Shown piece after piece: positions 1 to 7,742 of a DNA stretch of 64,000 nt; the first letter of the stretch is position 1; each line of letters opens with the position of its first letter. The DNA comes from Duganella sacchari (GTDB lineage: Bacteria > Pseudomonadota > Gammaproteobacteria > Burkholderiales > Burkholderiaceae_D). The stretch covers positions 372,001 to 436,000 of the forward strand of contig NZ_FRCX01000006.1 of the NCBI RefSeq assembly GCF_900143065.1. Reading direction: 5' to 3'. A model generated the notes under the pieces. The model was not told the origin of the DNA and made no database searches. It was given only the letters and a program-made list of their open reading frames with translations. The translations under genes and the position numbers were made by a program.

Positions 1-1
1 G

Positions 2-100
2 GGCTATGTGGCCCTGAGCACCGCGCTGGTGCTGATGCTGGCGGACGACGAGGTGCAGGGCGCGGCGCAGGCGCTATTTGCCCACGCCTTCTTCCGCTAA
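2..100 (+). CDS. C-terminal end of an unidentified protein (partial)
   Basis: An open frame enters from the left edge and ends in TAA at 98-100, giving the last 32 residues of a protein. The visible part begins with a short hydrophobic stretch (GYVALSTALVL), continues with an acidic patch (ADDE) and ends in AFFR. This is too little to name a family. It converges on the next gene, with 6 bp between the stop codons. The call as real coding sequence rests only on the open frame, the matching codon bias and the clean tail-to-tail spacing. Confidence 0.45.
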   Translation, partial: GYVALSTALVLMLADDEVQGAAQALFAHAFFR

Positions 101-106
101 CGGCTT

Positions 107-544
107 TCAATACGCCAGGTGCAGGCGGCGGTACAGGAAGCTCAGCACAAACAGTGGCCCGATCAGCAGGAAGCGCACGTCGTCAAAGAAGGAGGGCTTC
201 TTGCCTTCGATCTTGTGGCCGATGAACTGGCCTATCCAGGCCAGCACAAACACGGCAATCGACAGCGGCAGCACGGTGGATTGCGGCAGCGCGGCCAGGA
301 TGGCCAGCATCGCGCCTGCCATCAGCAGCATGCCCACAGCGAACGGCCTGGACAGGCGGAAGTAGTACACCATCGAGGCGGCGGCAAACGCCAGCGCCAC
401 CAGCGGATGCAGCGACCATAGCAGGCCGAGCAGCGTGAACACGATGACGGGCACGCAGATAAAGTGGATCACTTCGTTGGTCGGGTTGAGGTGGCTTTCG
501 CTGTACTGGGCCAGCAGTGTGTCGATGGTGCGGTGTTCCGGCAT
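107..544 (-). CDS. Mpo1-like (DUF962) integral membrane protein
   Basis: A 145-residue protein with the layout of the DUF962/Mpo1-like family. The N-terminus has an SESHLNPTNEVIHFICVP segment carrying the family's conserved His and Asn. Three to four hydrophobic helices follow (about residues 25-45, 47-65, 68-105), then a conserved GHKIEGKKPSFFDD motif. Yeast Mpo1 is an iron-dependent dioxygenase acting on 2-hydroxy fatty acids; the role of bacterial members is not settled. The ATG at 544 is chosen because AGGAGA lies 6 bp upstream; an in-frame ATG 5 codons earlier lacks such a site. Family assignment is firm, function is inferred. Confidence 0.85.
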   Translation of the reverse strand: MPEHRTIDTLLAQYSESHLNPTNEVIHFICVPVIVFTLLGLLWSLHPLVALAFAAASMVYYFRLSRPFAVGMLLMAGAMLAILAALPQSTVLPLSIAVFVLAWIGQFIGHKIEGKKPSFFDDVRFLLIGPLFVLSFLYRRLHLAY

Positions 545-607
545 GGTTGTCTCCTGCAAGTTATTGTTGTTGGCTGCTCAAGGATTCTACACCTGTAGAA
601 TACGCGC

Positions 608-1108
608 ATGAGTGATGAATTGCGCAAGCGTTGTTTCGACCCGGTGGTGAACCCGCATACCCGGCTGCTGGTGCTGGGCAGCCTGCCAGGCGAGAAGTCA
701 TTAGCGGAAGGGCGCTATTACGCCCATAAGCAGAATGCGTTCTGGTATCTGATGTCGCAGGTGATCGGCGTCGATCTGGTGCCGCTCGAGTACCCGGCGC
801 GGCTGACGACCCTGCTCGCGCATGGCGTCGGCCTGTGGGACGTGATTGCCGAGGCCCGCCGTGATGGCAGCCTGGACAGCAATATCAAGCAGCACCGCAG
901 CAACGATCTGCCTGGCTTGATTCAATCGCTGCCCGCACTGACCACCATCGGCTTCAACGGCCGCACGGCCGCCAAGGTCGGACGCAAACAGATCGCCACG
1001 CTGGCAGACCAGTTGAATCTGATTGAGCTGCCCTCCTCAAGCCCGGCCTACACCATGGCGCTCGCGCAGAAGCGCGAGGCCTGGCTGGCGTTACGCGCCA
1101 GCCGCTGA
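608..1108 (+). CDS. DNA-deoxyinosine (hypoxanthine) glycosylase, uracil-DNA glycosylase superfamily
   Basis: A 166-residue single-domain base-excision repair enzyme. Members of this family-6-type branch of the UDG superfamily remove hypoxanthine formed by adenine deamination. Visible hallmarks are motif 1 GSLPGEKS (residues 24-31), the YYAHKQNAFW segment (37-46) that carries the conserved catalytic-site Asn of this branch, and the SSSPAYT loop (143-149) that takes the place of motif 2 of the superfamily. Length is typical. It stands alone between a converging GNAT gene and the divergent Mpo1-like gene, so it probably has its own promoter in the 60 bp upstream. Confidence 0.85.
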   Translation: MSDELRKRCFDPVVNPHTRLLVLGSLPGEKSLAEGRYYAHKQNAFWYLMSQVIGVDLVPLEYPARLTTLLAHGVGLWDVIAEARRDGSLDSNIKQHRSNDLPGLIQSLPALTTIGFNGRTAAKVGRKQIATLADQLNLIELPSSSPAYTMALAQKREAWLALRASR

Positions 1109-1275
1109 GGCATTGCCGGCCCAGACCGGCGGCGTGCGGCCAGCCCGTGGCTGCGCGCGTGTACGGCGAGTGGCGGAAGACGCGCGCGGTCCATTCCAGT
1201 CCATCCATGTGCGCCGAACCGTTGGCGTCCAAGCTGCTGGCCATGGTGCGCGCCATCCTCAAGGGCTAGGGCGGT

Positions 1276-1959
1276 CTACTCCGCGACCACCACGCGCACG
1301 GTGGATTCCAGATAGTCCTGGAAGCCCATGTCGAGGTAGAGCTGGTGGGCGCTGTGGTTGGCGCGCATGACGTGCAGGAAGGAGCGGTCGCCGCGCTGCC
1401 GGTGTTGCAGCAGCAGCCTGGTGATGAGCTTTTTCGCCAGCCCCCGGCCCTGGTAATCGGGGTGGGTGCAGACGCCGCTGATTTCGCACAGGCCCGGTGC
1501 GCGCAGGCGCTCGCCGGCCATGGCCATCAGGCGTTCGCCGTCAAAATAGCCGTAGTAGTCGCCCAGTTCGATGGTGCGGATGCCGAACGGACCGGGCTTG
1601 CACAACGTCGCCAGTTCCAGCGCTGCCGCCGCGTGCTGCGCACCCAGCGGGCGCGCATCGGGCGCGGGATCGCTGGCGGGCAGCGGGCCGTCCCACAGCA
1701 TGCGGAACATGGTGCTTTCGACGGCGATGCGCCAGCCGGGCGGCGCGGCGCCAGTCCAGCCGTCGCAGTAGAACTGCTCGCCCGCAGCGCACCACGGCGC
1801 CAGCGCGGCAAGGTCCGGCCGGGACGGATCGGCAAAGGCGATGATGGGCGAGAAGCCCTGCGTGTAGCGCCGGATCTGCGCCGTGCCGTTGGAGTATTGC
1901 CGGTGCGGGCCATTCAGCGCGTGCCAGAAAATATGGTCCAGCAGGGGAATTGGTTCCAT
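1276..1959 (-). CDS. GNAT family N-acetyltransferase
   Basis: A 227-residue protein. The C-terminal half is a clear GNAT fold: ISGVCTHPDYQGRGLA carries the acetyl-CoA pyrophosphate-binding Q-x-x-G-x-A signature at 170-175, followed by the NHSAHQLYLDMGF motif-B segment. The N-terminal 110 residues, with W, Y and acidic residues and no standard motif, probably form a second degenerate GNAT half or a substrate-recognition domain, an arrangement known from two-domain members. The acceptor is unknown. Start ATG is at 1959 with only a weak ribosome site. It is divergent from the small NAD-binding gene at 2046. Confidence 0.8.
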   Translation of the reverse strand: MEPIPLLDHIFWHALNGPHRQYSNGTAQIRRYTQGFSPIIAFADPSRPDLAALAPWCAAGEQFYCDGWTGAAPPGWRIAVESTMFRMLWDGPLPASDPAPDARPLGAQHAAAALELATLCKPGPFGIRTIELGDYYGYFDGERLMAMAGERLRAPGLCEISGVCTHPDYQGRGLAKKLITRLLLQHRQRGDRSFLHVMRANHSAHQLYLDMGFQDYLESTVRVVVAE

Positions 1960-2045
1960 GCGGTGTGCCTGAGTGTTATGCTTGTTTGTCTAAAACAGTT
2001 TCTGATGGGGTCACGATCGCAGTGTAGCTAAAAAACGGGGGATAA

Positions 2046-2423
2046 GTGGATACTCAAAAAATCGCCATCATCGGCCTGGGCCGGATTGGGGCGGCATTCT
2101 TGCGCAATATGCTGGCCCGCAGCGGGCGCGGTGTGGAACTGGTGGGCGTGGCGGAAACCGGCGACACGCCGGGCCGCCAGGAGGCGGTCACGGCCGGCCT
2201 GCATATCGCCACGCTGGACGAGATACTGGCGATGGGCAGCGGCGTGGATATTCTGTTCGACCTGACCGGCATCGCCGCCGTGCGGCGCGAGATCCGCGAA
2301 AAGCTGATGGCGCAAGCCAACCATCACACTGTGGTGGCCTCGGAAACCATCGCCCGCCTGATCTGGTCCATGACCACGGACGATGACCTGCCCGTGATTG
2401 CCGGCCGCAACACCGGCTACTGA
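2046..2423 (+). CDS. Small stand-alone Rossmann-fold NAD(P)-binding protein
   Basis: A 125-residue protein starting at GTG (2046). It opens with a textbook dinucleotide-binding beta-alpha-beta unit, IAIIGLGRIGAAFL, with GLGRIG as the glycine motif. An acidic residue closes the second strand region (VGVAETGD), and the strand ILFDLTG follows. This resembles the N-terminal domain of Gfo/Idh/MocA oxidoreductases, homoserine dehydrogenase or acetaldehyde dehydrogenase, but no catalytic C-terminal domain follows: the frame ends and a strong terminator comes directly after. It could be a free-standing regulatory NAD sensor or a truncated enzyme. I cannot assign a reaction. Confidence 0.65.
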   Translation: MDTQKIAIIGLGRIGAAFLRNMLARSGRGVELVGVAETGDTPGRQEAVTAGLHIATLDEILAMGSGVDILFDLTGIAAVRREIREKLMAQANHHTVVASETIARLIWSMTTDDDLPVIAGRNTGY

Positions 2424-2435
2424 CCTCCCTGCACA

Positions 2436-2476
2436 AAAAACGCCGCCCGCAGCGACTTGCTGCGGGCGGCGTTTTT
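2436..2476. terminator. Strong bidirectional intrinsic terminator
   Basis: A perfect 18-bp stem (2436-2453 pairing with 2459-2476) around a 5-base loop. The core is GC-rich (CGCCGCCCGCAGC) and the ends are A5 and T5, so each strand shows a stem followed by a U-run. It sits between the convergent ends of the Rossmann gene (stop 2423) and the large lipoprotein gene (stop 2493) and can serve both. Confidence 0.92.
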
Positions 2477-2492
2477 ATTGGCCGGTCGCGTG

Positions 2493-5111
2493 TTACGGTC
2501 CGATGGCGAGGAAGGTGACGGTGCCGTCGTCGGTAATCGCACTCAGGACCCAGCCTTCGCCCGACAGCACCATCTGGCGCGGCAGCAACTGCTTGCCGGT
2601 GGTGCTGAGCTTGTACTGCTGCAGGATTTTGCTGCCAGCGCTGTCGTACATATAGATGTCGCTGTTGCCGCTGCGGGTGGCGCCGCCGCAGAAGATGCGG
2701 CCGTCGATCGACACCTTGATGTTGTTCGGCGCGGCGTCGCCGATCGCCATGTAGCCGAGAATCCCGAGGTCGCTGGTATTCATGATGGCGCAGGACTTCG
2801 GCGCCGAGGCGGCGCTGTAGATGCGCGTGGCGTCGGCGCTGATCGCCACATCCTGGCCCTGGGTGCCCGGGCTGGCATGGCTGGCGGCGTTGACCTTGGC
2901 GGCAAACAGCGTGCCGCCGCCAAAGGTGGCGTAGTCGAGGTTGACGCTGGTGTGCTTGATGCTGCTGGTTTCGCTTTGCTGCACCAGGCGCTTGCCGTCG
3001 GCGCTGATGGCCATGACGCCGCCGCCGCTGAGCGGCAGGTCGTTGAGCCGCTTGGTGTCCAGCGTGAGGTAGACCTGGCCATCGCTGAGCAGCAGCAGTT
3101 CGACACCGTTGGGGCGGATCAGCCTGATGCGGGTGTTGCTGGTGCCGGCCACTGCCAGCGGCAGCTGGGCGCTGATGCTGCGCGTGGCCAGGTTGACGAT
3201 GGTCACGCGGCTGTTGTTGATGTCCACCACGTACAGCGAATCGCCATTGGGCGTCACGGCCATGTCGCCCAGGCTGGACGAGAAGCCGGTCAGCGTGCCT
3301 TCCTTGCGTCCCGTGTACACATTGTAGATGTCGATGTAGGCGCCGCCGTTGTGTGCGTACACATACGGGCGCAGCGGATCGGCGACCAGGTTGGTGTAGG
3401 GCAGGGCCGCAGTGGTGGCGGCGGCCGGCTTGGCCGCGCCGCGCCACAGGGACACGCGGATCCGTTCCAGCGCGGTCACGTCATTGTCCGACGCGGTGAC
3501 CGTGATGGTGGCCGTGTTGAGGCTGTCGTCGGTGAGCTGGCTTGGATCGGCGGTCAGGGTCAGCTTGTTGCCGCTGACGGCCACCACCAGCCACGACTGG
3601 TCGCTGGTGGCGCTCATGCCGCCAAAGCTGCCGTAGTTGTCGGCGACGGTGATGGTGCGGGTCAGGCGGCTCCAGCCCGGTACGCTGATGAGCGGCACCG
3701 CAACTTCCGACGGCAGCAGCTTGTGGGCGTCCTTGTTAATCGAGAACAGCAGTTGCGTGGTGACGCTGTCGCCATTGACCTTGCCGGTGGCGGTGACCAT
3801 CGCGGAGTTGGCGCCCAGGCCGGTGTTGGCCGGCAAGGCCTTGAAGGTCAGCGTGGTGCCGGCCTGGTTGACGCTGCCGCCGGTAACGTTGGCGCCCAGC
3901 CAGCTGGGCAGGGTATCGAGCTGCCATGGCCAGCTGTTGGTGCTGGTGTTGAGGTTGAGCGTGAGCGACTGGCTGCTGCTGAAGTCGCGGCCATACGGGC
4001 CGCCAAACGCCAGGCTGGCGACCGAGGTCTGCAGCTTGGCCGGCGTCAGGTTGAGCGTGACCGGCAAGGTGCGCGCGGTCTGGTTGCTGGCGGTGAGCGT
4101 CACGGCGCCGCTGTAGCTGCCGCTGGTCAGCTTGCCGACCGTCGGATCGACGCTCAGGATGGTGGTGGCCGGGGTGGCGCCGCTGGTTGGCGATACCGTG
4201 AGCCAGGCCGCATTGCTGGCAGCGGTGAAGCCGGTGCTGATCTTGTTGTCGGTGTCCAGGCTGATGATCTGGCTCGGCACCGGTGCGCCGTTGACGGCGT
4301 TGAAGGTGACGCTGGACGACCCCAGCACCAGGCCCGGCGGCAGCACGGTCAGGGCGACCGGCAGCACGACATTCTGGGTATCGCTGGCAATCGTCAGCGT
4401 GCTGCTGTAGTCGCCTTGCGCGAGGCCGCTGGCGTCATAGCTGACGGTCAGGCTGCCGTCGCCGCTGCCGCTGGTGGCGCTGAGCTTGAGCCAGCTGGCG
4501 CCGCCGTTGCTGGCGGTCCAGCTGCGGCCGCCGCTGGTGATGGCCACGGTCACGCTGGCGGGCGCGGCGCCGCCGGACTGCACGCTGGCGGTCAGCGGCA
4601 TGGTCGGCACGGCCGTCAGGGTGGTCTGGCCGGCAGGCACCACGGTGATGTCATACGGCAGCGACATGGGCGAGCCGGGGAACTGGCTGGCGCAGGCGTT
4701 GTCACGGCACAGCTTGACGCTGAAGCTGCCTTTGTAGTTGCCGGCCGCCAGCGTGGGCGCGGTTTGCAGCGTGGCGTGGTACTGGGTATCGCTGTCGCGC
4801 ACCACTTGCGCACTCGGCAGGATGACGCCGGTGGTGTCGGTCAGCAGGGCAAAGATGGCGGTGGCGTTGCTGAAATCGCCGGGACGGACCACGGCGGCGG
4901 CGACACTCAGGGTCTGCGAGGTGCCTGCGGTCACGCTGGCAGTGACGGTGGCGGGGGTAAAGTTCAGGGCTGGACTGGTGACGGGGGGCGTGGTGTTACC
5001 GCCGCCACCACTACCCCCGCCGCCGCCACCGCCACAGGCGGACAAGACGGCGGCAAGACAGGTGGCGATAAACAGGGGGACGGCGGCGTAAGCGGGCCTG
5101 AGTCTCAGCAT
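2493..5111 (-). CDS. Large lipoprotein with BACON-like Ig repeats and a C-terminal beta-propeller
   Basis: An 872-residue predicted outer-membrane or surface lipoprotein. The signal peptide ends in the lipobox LSAC with Cys26, followed by a glycine-rich linker. About four beta-sandwich repeats of 90-100 residues follow (roughly 160-250, 250-345, 345-445, 445-545). Several carry the BACON signature of W-L-x-(L/V)-S-P-T/A-S-G followed by a G-x-Y-x-(S/G)-x-(L/V) strand. Residues 555-872 form YVTN/YncE-like blades (for example VTPNGDSLYVVDINNSRVTIVN). BACON domains are linked to carbohydrate or mucin binding and propellers to ligand binding, so a surface binding role is inferred. The ATG at 5111 fits the signal peptide and has AAGGA 7 bp upstream; the frame is open further upstream but overlaps the next gene. 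Confidence 0.82.
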   Translation of the reverse strand: MLRLRPAYAAVPLFIATCLAAVLSACGGGGGGGSGGGGNTTPPVTSPALNFTPATVTASVTAGTSQTLSVAAAVVRPGDFSNATAIFALLTDTTGVILPSAQVVRDSDTQYHATLQTAPTLAAGNYKGSFSVKLCRDNACASQFPGSPMSLPYDITVVPAGQTTLTAVPTMPLTASVQSGGAAPASVTVAITSGGRSWTASNGGASWLKLSATSGSGDGSLTVSYDASGLAQGDYSSTLTIASDTQNVVLPVALTVLPPGLVLGSSSVTFNAVNGAPVPSQIISLDTDNKISTGFTAASNAAWLTVSPTSGATPATTILSVDPTVGKLTSGSYSGAVTLTASNQTARTLPVTLNLTPAKLQTSVASLAFGGPYGRDFSSSQSLTLNLNTSTNSWPWQLDTLPSWLGANVTGGSVNQAGTTLTFKALPANTGLGANSAMVTATGKVNGDSVTTQLLFSINKDAHKLLPSEVAVPLISVPGWSRLTRTITVADNYGSFGGMSATSDQSWLVVAVSGNKLTLTADPSQLTDDSLNTATITVTASDNDVTALERIRVSLWRGAAKPAAATTAALPYTNLVADPLRPYVYAHNGGAYIDIYNVYTGRKEGTLTGFSSSLGDMAVTPNGDSLYVVDINNSRVTIVNLATRSISAQLPLAVAGTSNTRIRLIRPNGVELLLLSDGQVYLTLDTKRLNDLPLSGGGVMAISADGKRLVQQSETSSIKHTSVNLDYATFGGGTLFAAKVNAASHASPGTQGQDVAISADATRIYSAASAPKSCAIMNTSDLGILGYMAIGDAAPNNIKVSIDGRIFCGGATRSGNSDIYMYDSAGSKILQQYKLSTTGKQLLPRQMVLSGEGWVLSAITDDGTVTFLAIGP

Positions 5112-5151
5112 GACGGAATCCTTGTGGTAGGTGCAGCTTAATTTACTTGCA

Positions 5152-5180
5152 ATTGTTGCGTGAACGCAACTAAGTGTCAA
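5152..5180 (-). promoter_or_regulatory. Sigma-70-type promoter with a palindrome in its spacer
   Basis: Reading the minus strand, TTGACA (5175-5180) is followed after exactly 17 bp by AACAAT (5152-5157, 4 of 6 to consensus), about 40 bp upstream of the lipoprotein start at 5111. The spacer contains the palindrome GTTGCGT-TC-ACGCAAC (5155-5170), a natural operator position. A second inverted repeat, GTACCGT-N5-ACGGTAC, lies just upstream at 5187-5205. Both the promoter and the operator are inferred from sequence only. Confidence 0.6.
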
Positions 5181-5186
5181 GTAAAT

Positions 5187-5205
5187 GTACCGTTTTATAC
5201 GGTAC
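5187..5205. repeat. Inverted repeat upstream of the lipoprotein promoter
   Basis: Perfect 7-bp arms GTACCGT (5187-5193) and ACGGTAC (5199-5205) flank a 5-base AT-only loop. It lies between the end of the TPR lipoprotein gene and the -35 element of the next gene on the same strand. No T-run follows on either strand, so an upstream regulator site is as likely as a weak terminator. Confidence 0.45.
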
Positions 5206-5235
5206 TGACTGCTCCAGCATACCACCGGTGTCCGC

Positions 5236-6420
5236 TTATTTTGCCCTGAGCTGTGCCTCATAGGCGCGCAGGCGGTCCAGTTTGCCTGCATACAGGTCAT
5301 GGGCGCCGCGCGTGGTGCTGTTTTCCATGGCCAGCGCCATATGGCTGTCGGCGGCGCGCAGGTTGCCGAGCTGATAATTGGCGACCGCCAGCCAGAAGTG
5401 GAATTCATGGTAGTCCGGCACGCGTTCCAGCTCACGTTCGAACATGTTCCGGGCCCGCGTGTAATCGCCCAGCTTCATGGCCTCCTGGCCTTGCTGGAAG
5501 AAGTAGAACGGCGGGTAGGGTTCAAGCTGGGCCAGGCGGGTGCGCAGCGTGGCCGCCTCATCAAGCTTGTGCTGGCTTTCCAGCGTCTGCGCCAGGTTGG
5601 CCAGGTAAATCGTGTTATTGGGCGCCTGGTCATGGGCGTAGCGCAGCGTCTGCTCGGCGGCGTCCGGATTGCCGTGGTGCTGGTAGATCACGCCCAGCGT
5701 GTTGTAGGCGTTGAGGAACAGGGGATCGACCTCGGCCGCCTTGCGCGCCGACCAGTAGGCGTCATCAATGTGGCCGATCGACAGCAGCTCGGCGGCGCGG
5801 TTGTTGAGGAACATCGCCACGATGGTGGTTTCGCTGAGCGTTCTGGCGGTGTCGCGCGCTTTCGGCGGCACCGGGATGAAGTCCACCGTCAGCGCCGTGG
5901 CGGTGTCCATATTGTAGGTCATGTAGGGATTGCGCTCGCTGCGCGCGCGGCCCAGCGACAGGTTGACGTGGTTGCTGGCAAAGTACAGGTTGCCGGCACG
6001 GCTCCACACTTCGTCTAGTTCGATCTGCTGGAATTGCACCGGCAGGTTGAGCTCGCGCGCCAGCGCGGCGGTCATGATGGCCAGCGACAGGCAGTTGCCG
6101 GCGCGCGCCTCGAAGGTCTGGGCGGCGTTGCGGGTGACCGCGGAATCGTATTCGAGCTGGAGCTTGTCGCGGCGGTAGAGCGCGTCAAACAGCATGCGGC
6201 GCGTGTCCTTGCCCGGCGAGTTATTGCCTATCTCGCGCTGCAGATAGGTGTGCATGGCCGGGCTCAGCGCAAAGACGCTGCTGGTGTCTACCGGCGCCGA
6301 TGGCGGCTGGAATAGCTGGTCGTGGAATAGCTGCTGCGCCGGCGCGACGGGCGCGACACGTTCACTGGCGCAGCCGCACAGCAGGGCGGCGGCGCACACT
6401 AGCATGGCCCATGATTTCAT
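5236..6420 (-). CDS. TPR lipoprotein with transglutaminase-like domain
   Basis: A 394-residue lipoprotein. The signal peptide ends in lipobox LCGC with Cys17. A central region around EARAGNCLSLAIMTAALARELNL matches the transglutaminase-like/cysteine-protease core around its Cys, followed by the FASNHVNL segment with a His. From about residue 200, four to five tetratricopeptide repeats follow (for example AYNTLGVIYQHHGNPDAAEQTLRYA). The pairing suggests an envelope scaffold that binds or processes a peptide or peptidoglycan partner; the substrate is unknown. The ATG at 6420 has GGGAGA 6 bp upstream; an alternative nine codons earlier would put charged residues before the signal peptide. Confidence 0.8.
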   Translation of the reverse strand: MKSWAMLVCAAALLCGCASERVAPVAPAQQLFHDQLFQPPSAPVDTSSVFALSPAMHTYLQREIGNNSPGKDTRRMLFDALYRRDKLQLEYDSAVTRNAAQTFEARAGNCLSLAIMTAALARELNLPVQFQQIELDEVWSRAGNLYFASNHVNLSLGRARSERNPYMTYNMDTATALTVDFIPVPPKARDTARTLSETTIVAMFLNNRAAELLSIGHIDDAYWSARKAAEVDPLFLNAYNTLGVIYQHHGNPDAAEQTLRYAHDQAPNNTIYLANLAQTLESQHKLDEAATLRTRLAQLEPYPPFYFFQQGQEAMKLGDYTRARNMFERELERVPDYHEFHFWLAVANYQLGNLRAADSHMALAMENSTTRGAHDLYAGKLDRLRAYEAQLRAK

Positions 6421-6539
6421 GACAGGTCTCCCTTTGCTGCGGAGCACAAGGCCGGCGCCGCACCAGGCAGCGGAATCTGCGTTCCGCGTTCAGGAAAGTA
6501 TCCTCGGCTCGCGGGTGACTGTCAAACAGGAAATCGCTT

Positions 6540-7742
6540 TCAGGCCAGCGGGTCGGCAGAGACGGCAACCTGGGTCAGGCCCAGGCTGGCCAGGGCGTCG
6601 GCCAGGTCGTCCAGCGCCGCTTCCAGGTCGGCGCCCGGATCGTGCGGCTTGCCGGCAGTGACCAGCACGGCGCCGCCGTGCGACAGCTGGACGTGCAGCT
6701 GCGGCTCGTCGTCATCGTCCGACGGCGCAATGACGGCTTGCACCGTGGCCGGATCGTGCGCAGCCAGCGCCTGGTTCAGCGTCGACAGCAGGCCCAGCAT
6801 GTCGTACTCGGACTGGCCCTGGGCGCGTGCGCCAAAGAACAGGTCCTGGTAGAGGAAATTCAGGGTCAGCGCCGGGTCGGCGCCGCGTGCGCGGCCCAGG
6901 CAGCGCGCCACCAGCGGCGCGTACTCCTCAGTCCATTTCTGATAACGCTCGGCGCGCTTGGCAAAGTAGGCGTCGGCGGCTTTTTCGCCGGATGGCACTT
7001 GATAGAAGGCGTCATCGGCGCGCTTGAGCGCAAAGCCGAGCAGGAAGCGCAGTTCGACCGCGCTGTCGTCGGCGCCAAAGCTGGTGGCGGACCAGCCGTG
7101 CTGCATGCTGCGTTCCAGCGCCGGCGCGGCGGCGATTTTCTTTTCGGTCAGCGAGTGGGCCGCTTCGCGCACCATGGCGTGCAACTGGCCGTAGGTGATG
7201 CGTTCGATCTCGCCGAGGTCGTAGGCGTGGCTGACCAGCACCACCTTGGCTTTGCCGCTTTCCAGACCGGCGCTGGTGAAACTGTCCAGCAGCGCGTCGT
7301 AGGCGTCGGCGTCCTGGAAGTCGGCGGCCGGGTCGAGGCCGCCCTGGCTGTGCACGAATACGGGAATCGCAAACGCATCGATTTCCAGGTCGGGCGCATT
7401 GTCGCGGCGCAGGATCAGGTTGGCCGCGCCTTCTTCAATCGCGGTGCGCAGGTAGCGGTAGGCGTCCAGCGCCTCCTCGCGCGCCAGTTCGATGGCGCCG
7501 TACAGCACTTCATCCTTGCCCTGCGACAGCAGGCGGCGCAGCAGGCGCTGGAATTCCAGGTGTTTTTGGCTCAGTTCTTCGCGCGTGCTGGCGGCCACGA
7601 TGTCGGCGCCGGCCGATTCGTCGGCCAGGTCCAGCGCCAGCGCGCACAGTTCGGCGGTTTGTTGTTCGTCTTTGGCTTCAGGCGTGTTGGCGGCTTTGCG
7701 CGGGGCCGGGGCGGCGCCAGGACGCTTATTATTTTTGGACAT
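6540..7742 (-). CDS. DUF2863 family protein
   Basis: A 400-residue protein whose composition and segments (for example RRLLSQGKDEVLYGAIELAR and VFVHSQGGLDPAADFQDADAYDALL) match DUF2863, a family largely confined to Betaproteobacteria and without a known biochemical role. The N-terminus is a basic, Pro/Ala-rich disordered tail; the remainder is mixed alpha/beta with an acidic loop (PSDDDDEP) near residue 345. There is no signal peptide or membrane segment, so it is probably cytosolic. Its ATG abuts the stop codon of the HDOD gene with zero spacing, so the two are likely cotranscribed and translationally coupled. Confidence 0.8.
   Translation of the reverse strand: MSKNNKRPGAAPAPRKAANTPEAKDEQQTAELCALALDLADESAGADIVAASTREELSQKHLEFQRLLRRLLSQGKDEVLYGAIELAREEALDAYRYLRTAIEEGAANLILRRDNAPDLEIDAFAIPVFVHSQGGLDPAADFQDADAYDALLDSFTSAGLESGKAKVVLVSHAYDLGEIERITYGQLHAMVREAAHSLTEKKIAAAPALERSMQHGWSATSFGADDSAVELRFLLGFALKRADDAFYQVPSGEKAADAYFAKRAERYQKWTEEYAPLVARCLGRARGADPALTLNFLYQDLFFGARAQGQSEYDMLGLLSTLNQALAAHDPATVQAVIAPSDDDDEPQLHVQLSHGGAVLVTAGKPHDPGADLEAALDDLADALASLGLTQVAVSADPLA

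Noticed and set aside
2457..5141. 894-codon open frame antisense to the BACON lipoprotein
   Set aside because: It is made of Gly/Ala/Val/Asp-rich low-complexity sequence without signal or domain, a usual product of GC-rich codon bias on the opposite strand. The minus-strand gene has signal peptide, lipobox and domains.
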